Shown: positions 24,351-31,995 of the stretch, piece by piece
Layout: every line of letters starts with the position of its first letter
Numbering within the stretch: position 1 is the first letter of the stretch
NCBI RefSeq assembly: GCF_050632745.1
Contig: NZ_JBODSD010000004.1
Span: 310,001 to 374,000 of the forward strand
DNA from: Mumia sp050632745
GTDB taxonomy: Bacteria > Actinomycetota > Actinomycetes > Propionibacteriales > Nocardioidaceae
Reading direction: 5' to 3'
Length of the DNA: 64,000 nucleotides
Translations under genes and position numbers: made by a program
Notes under the pieces: generated by a model
Seen by the model: the letters and a program-made list of their open reading frames with translations, nothing else
Databases searched by the model: none
What the model was told of the DNA's origin: nothing

Positions 24351-25330
24351 GCCGGCTCCCAGGTCAGGAGGCCGTGCACGAAGTGCGTCGTACGCTCCCC
24401 GCTGAGGAGCTGCCACACGATCGAGAGGTCACGGGTCTCGGGGTCCAGGAGGAACTCGCGGCCACGGATCTTCTCGACGCCGCGGGCGTCGGGGCCCATC
24501 AGGTGCTGGCTGGTGAAGAGCGCACGGCCGTACGACAGAGCGTTGCCGAACACGTCCGGGCCGTCGTACTGGACCCTCGCACCGTCGCGGTAGCGCTCCA
24601 GGGCGTACGACCGGTCGAGCGCACCCTCCCACGTGATGCGCTGCCGGGCACGCAGCAGTGAGACCGGCTCGTGCTCGATGCGGACCTCGGTCGTACCGAC
24701 GGTCGTCTGCGAGGCCGCGTCCTCCACCGACAGCGTGCCGGTCCACGCGCCCGACTCCTTCGTCGGCAGCACCTGCGGAGTCGACCCGCGCCGGGTCTCG
24801 GCGGCGATCCACTCGTCGACGAACGTCTGGGTCTCGGGGTTGGTCTCGTGGTCGAACGTGCGCTTGTAGACGCCGTTGAAGACCGCGCAGACCGCCCACC
24901 CGTCGTGCAGGACCGAGGAGTAGACCTGGGTCACGCCGTCGGGCAGCACCTGGTTCCAGGTGCGCAGGTCGGCCTGCCAGCCCGGGGAGTAGTAGTTCGC
25001 CTCGACGAAGAAGCCGTACGGCTGACCCGTCCCGTAGAAGTCCGGCCCGCAGTAGACGCGGTCCTGGTCGGAGTCGACGATGCCGAAGTCGAAGTTCGCG
25101 CCGAGCTCGAACCGGTTGCGCAGCGGTCCGCTGCCCTCCAGGTGGGTGCGCATCCAGTAGCGCGACACCCCGTCCTCCACGACGCTCGCCCGGACCACGT
25201 GCTCGTAGCCGACATGGTTGCCCTCGGCGTCGAACAGCGACGGACGGCCGTGCCACTCGCCCTCGATGCGCTGCTGCCACTCGCTGGTGGAGTCGGCGCT
25301 CGTCTCGGACCCGTCGACGGTCGCGGTCAC
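24347..25330 (-). CDS. Unknown protein with two lipocalin-like GxW motifs
   Basis: A 327-residue soluble protein of no family I can name. It lacks a signal peptide. Two GxWxG segments, GEWHG at 24-28 and GAWTG at 194-198, each followed by strand-like stretches with alternating polar residues, suggest two calycin (lipocalin-type) barrels. Calycin folds include phycobiliprotein lyases and bilin-binding proteins, so a chaperone or carrier for a tetrapyrrole intermediate would make sense in this operon. Tryptophan and tyrosine are plentiful (FYGTGQPYGFF, NYYSPGW). The GTG at 25330 overlaps the stop of the RCCR-like gene and its stop overlaps the dehydrogenase start. Confidence 0.65.
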   Translation of the reverse strand: MTATVDGSETSADSTSEWQQRIEGEWHGRPSLFDAEGNHVGYEHVVRASVVEDGVSRYWMRTHLEGSGPLRNRFELGANFDFGIVDSDQDRVYCGPDFYGTGQPYGFFVEANYYSPGWQADLRTWNQVLPDGVTQVYSSVLHDGWAVCAVFNGVYKRTFDHETNPETQTFVDEWIAAETRRGSTPQVLPTKESGAWTGTLSVEDAASQTTVGTTEVRIEHEPVSLLRARQRITWEGALDRSYALERYRDGARVQYDGPDVFGNALSYGRALFTSQHLMGPDARGVEKIRGREFLLDPETRDLSIVWQLLSGERTTHFVHGLLTWEPA

Positions 25331-26106
25331 TTCGACACCTCGTTGTCGAGCAGCTGAACCCGGACGTCCTCGGCCGCGGCCTCGCCGATCAGGCGGGCGA
25401 CCTGCGCCCACACCTTGTCGACCTCGGGACTGAAGATGTTGGCGCGGTTGCGGGCGTCGCGGGCCGGCAGGTCGGTGTCGGCGACGTCGGCCAGCACCTC
25501 CTCGGGGACCGCCGCGTCGAGCAGCCCGAACCAGTGGTCCAGGTAGGTCGTGACGGCGCTCTCGATCGAGACGAACGCGTCGGCGTCGGCGCGGTGGACG
25601 AGCATCCAGGGCGACATGACGGCGTTCTGGCGGGGGCCGATCGCGGCCTTGCTGAGGCCCGGCCAGCCCTCGACCTCCTCGTAGGTCTCGGTGAGCGGGT
25701 CGTGGGCCCAGTCGAGGTAGGTGAGGTGCGTGCCGAGGTCGACCCGCGGGATCAGGTCGAGGTGGAACGCGTACGTGCCCTGGCCCTGGACCGAGTCGAG
25801 GGTGAAGTGCGGGATCGGCAGCCCCTCGCGGGTGAACGCGAAGACCATGTGGCTGTCGAGCCCGATCATCTCCACGGCGAGGCCGACGTAGACCAGCTTG
25901 GCGACCGGCTCGGCGTCGTCCGCGGCGGTGAAGACCCGGACCTCCCCCACCGGCGCGGGGGTCATCGGGGAGGTGAGCGTCCGGAACGGACCACCGTCCT
26001 CGGCGGTCACCTCGACCAGGCCGCGCGCGGCGACGATGCGCTCCCACGTGCGGTGGCACAGCCCGCTGGGCAGGCTCAGCGTGGCCTCGGACTCGGCGGT
26101 GCTCAT
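25327..26106 (-). CDS. RCCR-like protein 3
   Basis: A 259-residue relative of red chlorophyll catabolite reductase and the most plant-like of the three in its central part: PHF at 99-101, FHLDLIPRVDLGTHLTYLD near 115-133, and a C-terminal ANIFSPEVDKVWAQVARLIG-like helix as in RCCR (FSPEVDKVW). A Y(Y)E motif after the DLIPR block is replaced by ETYEEV. The paralogues at 7641 and 28382 share the block with changes, so the three probably handle different intermediates or positions. It lies between the Rieske oxygenase (ATGA overlap) and the unknown GxW protein. A ferredoxin donor would be needed; none is encoded in the window. Confidence 0.75.
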   Translation of the reverse strand: MSTAESEATLSLPSGLCHRTWERIVAARGLVEVTAEDGGPFRTLTSPMTPAPVGEVRVFTAADDAEPVAKLVYVGLAVEMIGLDSHMVFAFTREGLPIPHFTLDSVQGQGTYAFHLDLIPRVDLGTHLTYLDWAHDPLTETYEEVEGWPGLSKAAIGPRQNAVMSPWMLVHRADADAFVSIESAVTTYLDHWFGLLDAAVPEEVLADVADTDLPARDARNRANIFSPEVDKVWAQVARLIGEAAAEDVRVQLLDNEVSK

Positions 26107-27356
26107 GCAGGGACCTCTTCCTCACGCGACGGCTTGTTGGACGGCTTCGTCGACGGCTTGTCCTCGGCGGTGTCCGTCCGGGGGACGTCACCGCGCTCCT
26201 CGCGCTCGGCACGCTTACCGAGCAGCTCCTTGCTGCGGACCTCCTTGAAGTTCCACGCGGAGGCGAGCTCCGGGACCTCCTTGCGGATCGGCGACGGGAT
26301 CACCCGTGCCTCGACGCGGGCGGGGCCCTCGCCGACGATCGTGTTGCCCTCGACCGACCAGCCCTTGTCGATCAGCTCCTGGCGACGGCGCCGGTAGAGC
26401 ACGGCGTTGTAGTCGCTCTTGACGTGCAGCTCGGCCGACAGGTCGAACGGGAGCAGCTCGGGGCGCACGCCGTTGACGACGGCCTCGTCCTCGTACAGCA
26501 CCTTGAAGACGCGGCGGCGGGCGTCACGGTCGGCCCACCTGCCCTTGAAGAACGTCCGCAGCGCGACGAACTTGACCAGCGTGGTCTCCTCGTCGATCGG
26601 GATGTTGACGTCGAAGATCTTCAGGTCGCCCATCGGAGTCTTGACGTGCAGCAGGATCATGTTGGGCAGCCACCAGGTGGTGGAGACGGGCACCTGCGGG
26701 CGCTTCTGCAGGTCCTTGGTCTTGTTGGGGTTGAGCAGGCCCCAGATGCCCTTGGAGTTGGGCGGGTTGAGCTTGACCGACACCTTGCAGTGCCACTCCG
26801 ACTCTTCCACCTCGAATTCGGGGACCTCCGGCTTCTCGCGGTTGCCGAAGACGCCGCCGTGCACGAACGGCGTGTGCGCGACGTCGACCCCGTTCTCGAG
26901 GATGCGCTCGTAGTTGGACTTCCAGAGGAAGCTGCCCGTCACGGCGCGGTAGGTCTCGGTGTCGTCGATGTCCGACCAGTCGGGGATCGGCGGACGCTCC
27001 GCCTCCGGAAGGTCGCCCATGTAGACCCAGATGAAGCGGTACTTCTCCTGCACCGGGTAGGCGTCGATGCGCGCCTTGCGCGGGATGCCCTTGTCCGGGT
27101 GCGCGGGGATCTTGCGCACCGTGCCGTCCGGCTCGTACTCCCAGCCGTGGTACGGGCAGACGATGCAGTCATCCTTGATCTCACCGCTGGACAGGGCCGC
27201 GCCGCGGTGGACGCACAGGTCGGACATCGCGACCACGCTGTTGTCGCTCGACTTGCGGTAGAGCACGAGCTGCTGGCCGAGGATCTTGACCTTCTTCGGC
27301 GTCCCGGCGACGAGGTCCTCGCTGAACTCGACGGCGTACCAGAAGTTCTTGAACAT
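26103..27356 (-). CDS. Rieske non-haem iron oxygenase, pheophorbide a oxygenase (PAO)-like context
   Basis: A 417-residue oxygenase alpha subunit. The Rieske centre is complete: C48 and H50 in CVHRG, then C67 and H70 in CPYH (CxH, 16 residues, CxxH). The mononuclear iron site has D158, H161 and H166 in DVAHTPFVH. The fold suits the ring-opening and demethylating group to which plant PAO, chlorophyllide a oxygenase and vanillate demethylase belong. Plant PAO has a C-terminal CxxC and membrane anchor; neither is present. The Lys/Glu-rich end is disordered. The RCCR-like and chlorophyllase-like neighbours suggest it opens a macrocycle. GAGGAG precedes the ATG. No reductase gene is nearby. Confidence 0.85.
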   Translation of the reverse strand: MFKNFWYAVEFSEDLVAGTPKKVKILGQQLVLYRKSSDNSVVAMSDLCVHRGAALSSGEIKDDCIVCPYHGWEYEPDGTVRKIPAHPDKGIPRKARIDAYPVQEKYRFIWVYMGDLPEAERPPIPDWSDIDDTETYRAVTGSFLWKSNYERILENGVDVAHTPFVHGGVFGNREKPEVPEFEVEESEWHCKVSVKLNPPNSKGIWGLLNPNKTKDLQKRPQVPVSTTWWLPNMILLHVKTPMGDLKIFDVNIPIDEETTLVKFVALRTFFKGRWADRDARRRVFKVLYEDEAVVNGVRPELLPFDLSAELHVKSDYNAVLYRRRRQELIDKGWSVEGNTIVGEGPARVEARVIPSPIRKEVPELASAWNFKEVRSKELLGKRAEREERGDVPRTDTAEDKPSTKPSNKPSREEEVPA

Positions 27357-27368
27357 CGCGGAATCTCC

Positions 27369-28385
27369 TCACTCGCGTCGCCGGGCGGCGGCGATCTCGG
27401 GCACGGGCTGCTCCGCGAGCAGCTCCAGAGCGTTCTTTGCCTCGGCGTCGCCGCGCACGTGCGCACGCAGGAACGTGGAGACGGTGGCGGCAAGCACCTC
27501 GCGCAGGGCGTCGGCGTCGCCGGTCGACGGGTCCTCGAGGAACCCGCGGGCGGTCGTGGGGTCCTCGGGGTGCGCGGCGAGCAGGTGCGTGGCGTCAGCC
27601 AGCTGCACGAGCCAGGCCTCGGCCGTCGCGGGGAGGGCGCGCTCCCAGGTGGCGGTCACCGGGTCGTGACCGGGCGCCTCGGGATCCTCGCCGTAGCGGA
27701 CCGCACTCGCGGCGACGACGCCGTCCGCGGTCCCCGCGAGGAGCATCGCCGGCACGGTGACAGGCGTGGGCAGCAGCGTGCTCGGCGGGTGGCCGAGCAT
27801 CTGGGACGCCATCGTGTGGGCGCCGTAGGTGGTGACCGCGCGGACCTCGGGGAACCACTGCGGGCTCGCCGACTGGAGCGCGACCGTGCCGCCGGCCGAG
27901 TGGCCGAAGAGGCCGACCGCGCCGACGTCGAGCAGACCCTCGAGAGGTCCCGACTCCCCCAGCGCGGCGACGGCGTAGAGCACGGGCCGCAGCGCCTGCG
28001 TGGTGGGAGCGGTCCCGTAGGTGTCCGGTCCGACGACGCTCAGGTCGACGCCGGGGGTCAGACCCTGCTCGCCGGGGCCGTGCTTGCTCGCAGGAAAGAG
28101 CTCACCGACCCAGTCGTACGTGACGGCGACGAAGCCCTCCTCGACCAGCCGGACGGCCAGCCACGCGTACGCGTCGGCCGCCACGTTGACGCCCGAGAGC
28201 ACCACGACCAGCGGGTACGGGGCACCCGCGGGGTCGGCAGGAAGGCGACCGCTCATGCGCTCTGCCGTCGTGGACGCCGGCAGCGCCGGGTAGCGGACGG
28301 TGACGTGCGCGGTGTCGTACGGGGCAGCCGCGCCGGGGATGCGCGCGGCTGTCCGGACGGCGCGGACGAGGACGGGTCGGCTCAT
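27369..28385 (-). CDS. Chlorophyllase-like alpha/beta hydrolase
   Basis: A 338-residue alpha/beta hydrolase. PLVVVLSGVNVAADAYAWLA (59-78) and the strand FVAVTYDWVG have the layout of chlorophyllase and dienelactone-hydrolase-like enzymes, and the nucleophile is S163 in LFGHSAGGTVAL, followed by candidates D221 (AGTADGVV) and H267 (ADATHLLAA). Chlorophyllase removes the phytol ester of chlorophyll; the family also includes PET-hydrolase-like esterases. Its start overlaps the stop of the RCCR-like gene (ATGA) and the Rieske gene begins 12 bases after its stop. Ester cleavage before macrocycle opening would be the natural order of reactions; the specificity is inferred. Confidence 0.75.
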   Translation of the reverse strand: MSRPVLVRAVRTAARIPGAAAPYDTAHVTVRYPALPASTTAERMSGRLPADPAGAPYPLVVVLSGVNVAADAYAWLAVRLVEEGFVAVTYDWVGELFPASKHGPGEQGLTPGVDLSVVGPDTYGTAPTTQALRPVLYAVAALGESGPLEGLLDVGAVGLFGHSAGGTVALQSASPQWFPEVRAVTTYGAHTMASQMLGHPPSTLLPTPVTVPAMLLAGTADGVVAASAVRYGEDPEAPGHDPVTATWERALPATAEAWLVQLADATHLLAAHPEDPTTARGFLEDPSTGDADALREVLAATVSTFLRAHVRGDAEAKNALELLAEQPVPEIAAARRRE

Positions 28386-29206
28386 CGTGCGGGGTGCGCC
28401 TCGTGGTCGATCGCCCGCGGCAGGACCCGGTCCCCGCCCCAGAGGGCACGGACGAGCCGCTGCGTCGTCTCGGCGCCGAAGTAGCGGTCGCCCATGACGT
28501 TGGCCGGGTCGCGCTCGGCGATGTTGCGCCGGATGGCCTCGTCGTCGGCGGTCAGCGCGGCGCGCTCGGCGACGGGGACGGCCTCGGCCTGGTCGACCCA
28601 GCCGAGCCAGCGGTCGAGGTGCTCCTCGGCGACCTCGGTCACCAGCTTCGTCATCTGCTCGCCGGCCGGTGCCATGTGGCAGAACGCGGTCGGCGAGAGG
28701 CCGGCGCGCACGAAGGCCGAGCGGCTGATGAACGGCTCGAGGAAGCTCTCGTTCTGGAGCTGCTCCCAGCGGGGGTTGACGGGCTCGTAGTAGCGGTCGA
28801 AGGAGTCGGTGTCGGTGACCAGGTAGCTGCGCGGGACCGAGTCGAGGAAGAACCAGCCCTGCGGGAAGCAGCCGAGCGCCATGCCGAAGTGGGGCACCTT
28901 GACCTGCGGGCCGAGCCAGATGGTGAGGTGCACGTTGCAGAAGCCGGCGGTGGCGTTCTCCATGTGGGAGTGGACCATCCAGTCGATCTCCGGGCCCGCG
29001 TACGCGCGCACCCGACCCTTGGCACCGGTCTCGCCGCCGAAGTCCTCGAGGACCTCGGTCGACGGGTCGCGCTCGAGGGCGAACCGGTCTGTCACACGCG
29101 TCTTGAGCCGCTCGACGAGCTCCAGCCAGGAAGCGAAGGTCTCACTGACGTCGGTCGGACCCGACTCGTCGAGGTGCTCCTGCACGTACTTCAGGCTCTG
29201 GCTCAC
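28382..29206 (-). CDS. RCCR-like protein 2, first gene of the core operon
   Basis: A 274-residue RCCR-like protein most similar to the one at 7641: WMVHSHMENATAG, WLGPQVKVPHFG (PHF 105-107), DSVPRSYL at 122-129 and FDRYYEPVN at 136-144 correspond to WLVHSWIGNRKAS, WLGPHIDVPHL, DLVPRRDL and LERYYEPQN there. The GTG at 29206 is eight bases beyond AAGGAG; an ATG 14 bases earlier is out of frame. The island A+T element stands about 35 bases upstream. Reduction of an open tetrapyrrole is the inferred role. Being first in an operon with a Rieske oxygenase mirrors the PAO-RCCR partnership in plants. Confidence 0.75.
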   Translation of the reverse strand: MSQSLKYVQEHLDESGPTDVSETFASWLELVERLKTRVTDRFALERDPSTEVLEDFGGETGAKGRVRAYAGPEIDWMVHSHMENATAGFCNVHLTIWLGPQVKVPHFGMALGCFPQGWFFLDSVPRSYLVTDTDSFDRYYEPVNPRWEQLQNESFLEPFISRSAFVRAGLSPTAFCHMAPAGEQMTKLVTEVAEEHLDRWLGWVDQAEAVPVAERAALTADDEAIRRNIAERDPANVMGDRYFGAETTQRLVRALWGGDRVLPRAIDHEAHPAR

Positions 29207-29240
29207 GGAGACTCCTTCATCAAGGCGATTTAACGAGACT

Positions 29241-29253
29241 ATATATGATCTAT
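29241..29253 (-). promoter_or_regulatory. Island element before the core operon
   Basis: On the minus strand this reads ATAGATCATATAT, identical over 13 bases to the element before the RCCR-like gene at 7641, followed by AGTCTCGTTAAAT. TATAGT or TTAAAT may be the -10 box. It lies 35 bases upstream of the GTG of the first core gene. The rest of the gap up to 29350 contains a weak 7-base hairpin (29261-29267 with 29287-29293). Confidence 0.55.
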
Positions 29254-29350
29254 ACCGCTGGAGGACAGAGTTCGGGACGAGAATCTTGTCCTCTGCCGAC
29301 CGTCCGCCGTCAGCGATGTCGGAAGCCGTAACCGAAACTTGATGCCCAGG

Positions 29351-30805
29351 TCAGGAGGGGTAAGCGGTGGCCCCGAGGCCAGCTCCACCGGCGCGGAAGG
29401 CGGCCGGGGCGTGCAGCACGCAGGTCTGCACGTGCTCGAGGATCCCCTCGTCGGAGTACTCCCTCCCCCATCCCGACCGCTTCACGCCGCCGAACGGCGC
29501 GCGCAGCGACATTCCCGTCCGGTTGTGGGTGTTCACGAACGTGAACCCGGCGTCGAGCCGCGTCCCTAGGGCGAAGGCGTGGTCCTCGTCGGCCGACCAG
29601 ACCGACGCGCCCAGTCCCAGCTCCCCGGCGTTGGCCCGGGCGACCACCTCGTCCTCGGAGTCGAACGCGAGGACCGGCAGCGTCGGACCGAACTGCTCCG
29701 TCGCGACGAGGGCGTCGGCGTCGGAGGCCCCCAGGACGAGGGTGGGCAGCACGTAGTAGCCGTCGGACAGCGAGGTCGCGGGGTCGACCGTGCCGATCGG
29801 GAGCACGTCCGCTCCCCCGGCCCGCGCGGCGTCGACGAGCCCGCGGACGCGCTCGGCGGACCCGGCGCTCACGACGGGTCCCATCGTGACGCCCGGGTGC
29901 AGCGGGTCGCCGGTGCGCAGCACGCGCGCGGCCGCCGCCCGCGCCGCGTCGACGACCTCGTCGACCCGGGACCGGTGCACGTACAGGCGCTTGACCGCCA
30001 TGCAGACCTGCCCGCTCGTCGCGAAGGCCGCCATCACCAGCCGCTCCGCGACGGCGTCGTCGAGCGCGACGTCGGCGAGGAGGACCGCAGGGTCGTTGCC
30101 CCCGAGCTCGAGCAGCGACGGGGTGAGGGCACCGGCCGCGGTCTTGGCGATCGCCCGCCCCGCGACGTCGCCTCCGGTGAAGGCGACCCGGTCGACCCCG
30201 CGGTGCCCGACGAGGGCGGTCGCGGTCTCCGCGTCGCCGTGGACGACCCCGAGCAGCCCGTCCGGCAGCACGTCTGCCATCGTCGCGACGACGCGCCCGA
30301 CCGCGAAGGGCGCCAGCGGCGACGGCTTCACGACCACGGCGTTGCCACCGACGAGGGCGGGCGCCAGCTTGAGCATCGCGAGGATCACCGGCGCGTTCCA
30401 CGGGGTCACCGCGGCCACCACGCCGTACGGGCGGTGGCGCAGCACGAGCCTCCCCTGCGCGTCGTCGACCTCCCGGTCCACCAGCAGCGTCTCCGCCCGG
30501 TCGGCGACCCAGCGCAGGACGGTGACGGCGAAGCCGGCCTCGCCGCGGCAGTCCGTCAGCGGCTTGCCGGTCTCGCGCGCCATCAGCTCCGCGACAGCGT
30601 CGAGCTCGGGGTCGAGGAGGTCCGCGGCCCGGCGCAGCGCGGTCGCCCGCGAGGCCACCGGTACGGCAGACCACTCGGCCTGCGCCGCACGGGCACGGGC
30701 CACGGCGCGGTCGACCACCGTCACGTCGTCGACCGGCGTCTCGCCGACGATCTCCTGGACGCGGGCCGGGTTCTCGCGCTGCGTGACGGTGGTCGCGACC
30801 GTCAC
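29351..30805 (-). CDS. Aldehyde dehydrogenase (NAD(P)-dependent), 1
   Basis: A 484-residue aldehyde dehydrogenase of usual length. Motifs seen: VTPWNAPVILAML, VKPSPLAPF, FTGGDVAGR, the catalytic Glu in LLELGGNDP, the nucleophilic Cys in SGQVCMAVKRLYV, and the C-terminal APFGGVKRSGWGREY. It would oxidise an aldehyde to an acid. The GTG at 30805 overlaps the stop of the monooxygenase gene (GTGA). It is the last of six genes in the 37058-29351 operon. The substrate may be a formyl or side-chain aldehyde released during ring breakdown, but the sequence does not tell. Confidence 0.9.
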   Translation of the reverse strand: MTVATTVTQRENPARVQEIVGETPVDDVTVVDRAVARARAAQAEWSAVPVASRATALRRAADLLDPELDAVAELMARETGKPLTDCRGEAGFAVTVLRWVADRAETLLVDREVDDAQGRLVLRHRPYGVVAAVTPWNAPVILAMLKLAPALVGGNAVVVKPSPLAPFAVGRVVATMADVLPDGLLGVVHGDAETATALVGHRGVDRVAFTGGDVAGRAIAKTAAGALTPSLLELGGNDPAVLLADVALDDAVAERLVMAAFATSGQVCMAVKRLYVHRSRVDEVVDAARAAAARVLRTGDPLHPGVTMGPVVSAGSAERVRGLVDAARAGGADVLPIGTVDPATSLSDGYYVLPTLVLGASDADALVATEQFGPTLPVLAFDSEDEVVARANAGELGLGASVWSADEDHAFALGTRLDAGFTFVNTHNRTGMSLRAPFGGVKRSGWGREYSDEGILEHVQTCVLHAPAAFRAGGAGLGATAYPS

Positions 30806-31995
30806 CGCGGATCGCCCACCGGGTCGAGAGGGCGCAGCGAGTCGATCATCGAGGTCCGCCGCAGGTAGGCGCGGGCGGCGACGGGGTCGGCGGCGAGCGC
30901 CCGCAGCTCCGCGTGGTGCGCGGCGCGCGCGGCGGGGTCCTGCTCGCGCAGCTGCTTCCAGTTGTCGTGGGTGACGGTGCGGACGTACGACAGCGCCACG
31001 TCGCGGCGGCGCTCGAGCACCGCGTCGAGGTCGGTGGTCGACGCCTCTCCGCGCACCACCTCCGCGAGCGCCTGGGCCGACAGCACGGCGTCGTGGATGC
31101 CGCTGTTCATGCCCATTCCGCCGAGCGGGTTGTTGACGTGCGCGGCGTCGCCGACGAGGATCACCCGCCCGGTGCGGAACCGGTCGGCGACCCGCTGGTG
31201 GACGGCGTACAGCGAGGCGTGCAGCACGGCCCAGTCGCGACCGAGGTCGGCGACCCGACGCAGCCGGTCCTGGACCCGCTCGGCCGCGACCTCCGCCTCG
31301 GCGGGACTCTCCGGGTCGGTCGGGAAGAGGATCCGCCAGTGCTCCGGCGTGCGCAGCAGCACGAGCCACTCGGACGGGTCGAAGACGTAGTTGACGTCGG
31401 CGATGCCCGGGAGCACCTCCGCGAGGTCCTCCGTCGTGGAGACCACGAGGAAGCGCTCGGGGTACGTGATCCCCTCGAAGGCGGCGCCGACGGACTTGCG
31501 GACGACCGAGCTCGCGCCGTCGGCACCGACTACCCAGCCGGCCGTCCAGGTGCGGCCCGTGCGGCTGGTCACGCGGACGCCGTCGGCGTCCTGCACGACC
31601 TCCTCGACAGGCTCGCCGAACTCCACCGTGCTGCCCTCGTGGCGCAGCAGGTGCGCGAGCAGGATCGGTGTGAGCTTGCTCTGCTCGCACTGCACGCGGA
31701 ACGGGTACGGGGTGTCGTCGGCGAGCAGACCGAGGTCGAGCTCGGCGACCGGGCCCTCCTCGCGGTCGCGGTACTGGAAGGCCTGGGACACGATCCCGCG
31801 CTCCCTCAGCTCCGCGAGCACGCCGAGGTCGTCGAGCATCTCCAGCGTCGGCGGGTGGTACGTGCTGGCGCGGGACTCCGCCGCGAGGGCGTCCCCTGCC
31901 TCGAGCACGGTCACGGCGTGACCGGCCCGGGCGAGCGTCAGGGCCGCGGTGAGGCCGACCGGCCCCGCTCCGACGACGATCACCGGTGTCCTCAT
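30802..31995 (-). CDS. FAD-dependent aromatic-hydroxylase-like monooxygenase
   Basis: A 397-residue single-component flavoprotein monooxygenase of the p-hydroxybenzoate hydroxylase type. GAGPVGLTAALTLARAG (9-25) binds the FAD ADP part, VVGADGASSVVR carries the DG motif for FAD/NAD(P)H, and RVILVGDAAHVNNPLGGMGMN is the GD motif. It is shorter than the PheA/MhpA forms and lacks their C-terminal thioredoxin-like domain. It would hydroxylate an aromatic or pyrrolic compound with NAD(P)H and oxygen. Both ends overlap neighbours by 4 bases, so it is firmly inside the six-gene oxidation operon. Confidence 0.87.
   Translation of the reverse strand: MRTPVIVVGAGPVGLTAALTLARAGHAVTVLEAGDALAAESRASTYHPPTLEMLDDLGVLAELRERGIVSQAFQYRDREEGPVAELDLGLLADDTPYPFRVQCEQSKLTPILLAHLLRHEGSTVEFGEPVEEVVQDADGVRVTSRTGRTWTAGWVVGADGASSVVRKSVGAAFEGITYPERFLVVSTTEDLAEVLPGIADVNYVFDPSEWLVLLRTPEHWRILFPTDPESPAEAEVAAERVQDRLRRVADLGRDWAVLHASLYAVHQRVADRFRTGRVILVGDAAHVNNPLGGMGMNSGIHDAVLSAQALAEVVRGEASTTDLDAVLERRRDVALSYVRTVTHDNWKQLREQDPAARAAHHAELRALAADPVAARAYLRRTSMIDSLRPLDPVGDPR

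Noticed and set aside
26103..27356. Assigning the Rieske protein definitely as pheophorbide a oxygenase
   Set aside because: The metal sites fit but the C-terminal CxxC and membrane anchor of plant PAO are absent, and vanillate-demethylase-like enzymes share the visible motifs; only context favours PAO.
28382..29206. ATG at 29220 as start of the first core gene
   Set aside because: It is 14 bases upstream and out of frame; the GTG at 29206 has AAGGAG at the right distance.
22070..29206. Mg-dechelatase (stay-green) among the core genes
   Set aside because: None of the unknown proteins showed a pattern I could link to SGR; the step may be spontaneous, performed by another protein or encoded elsewhere.
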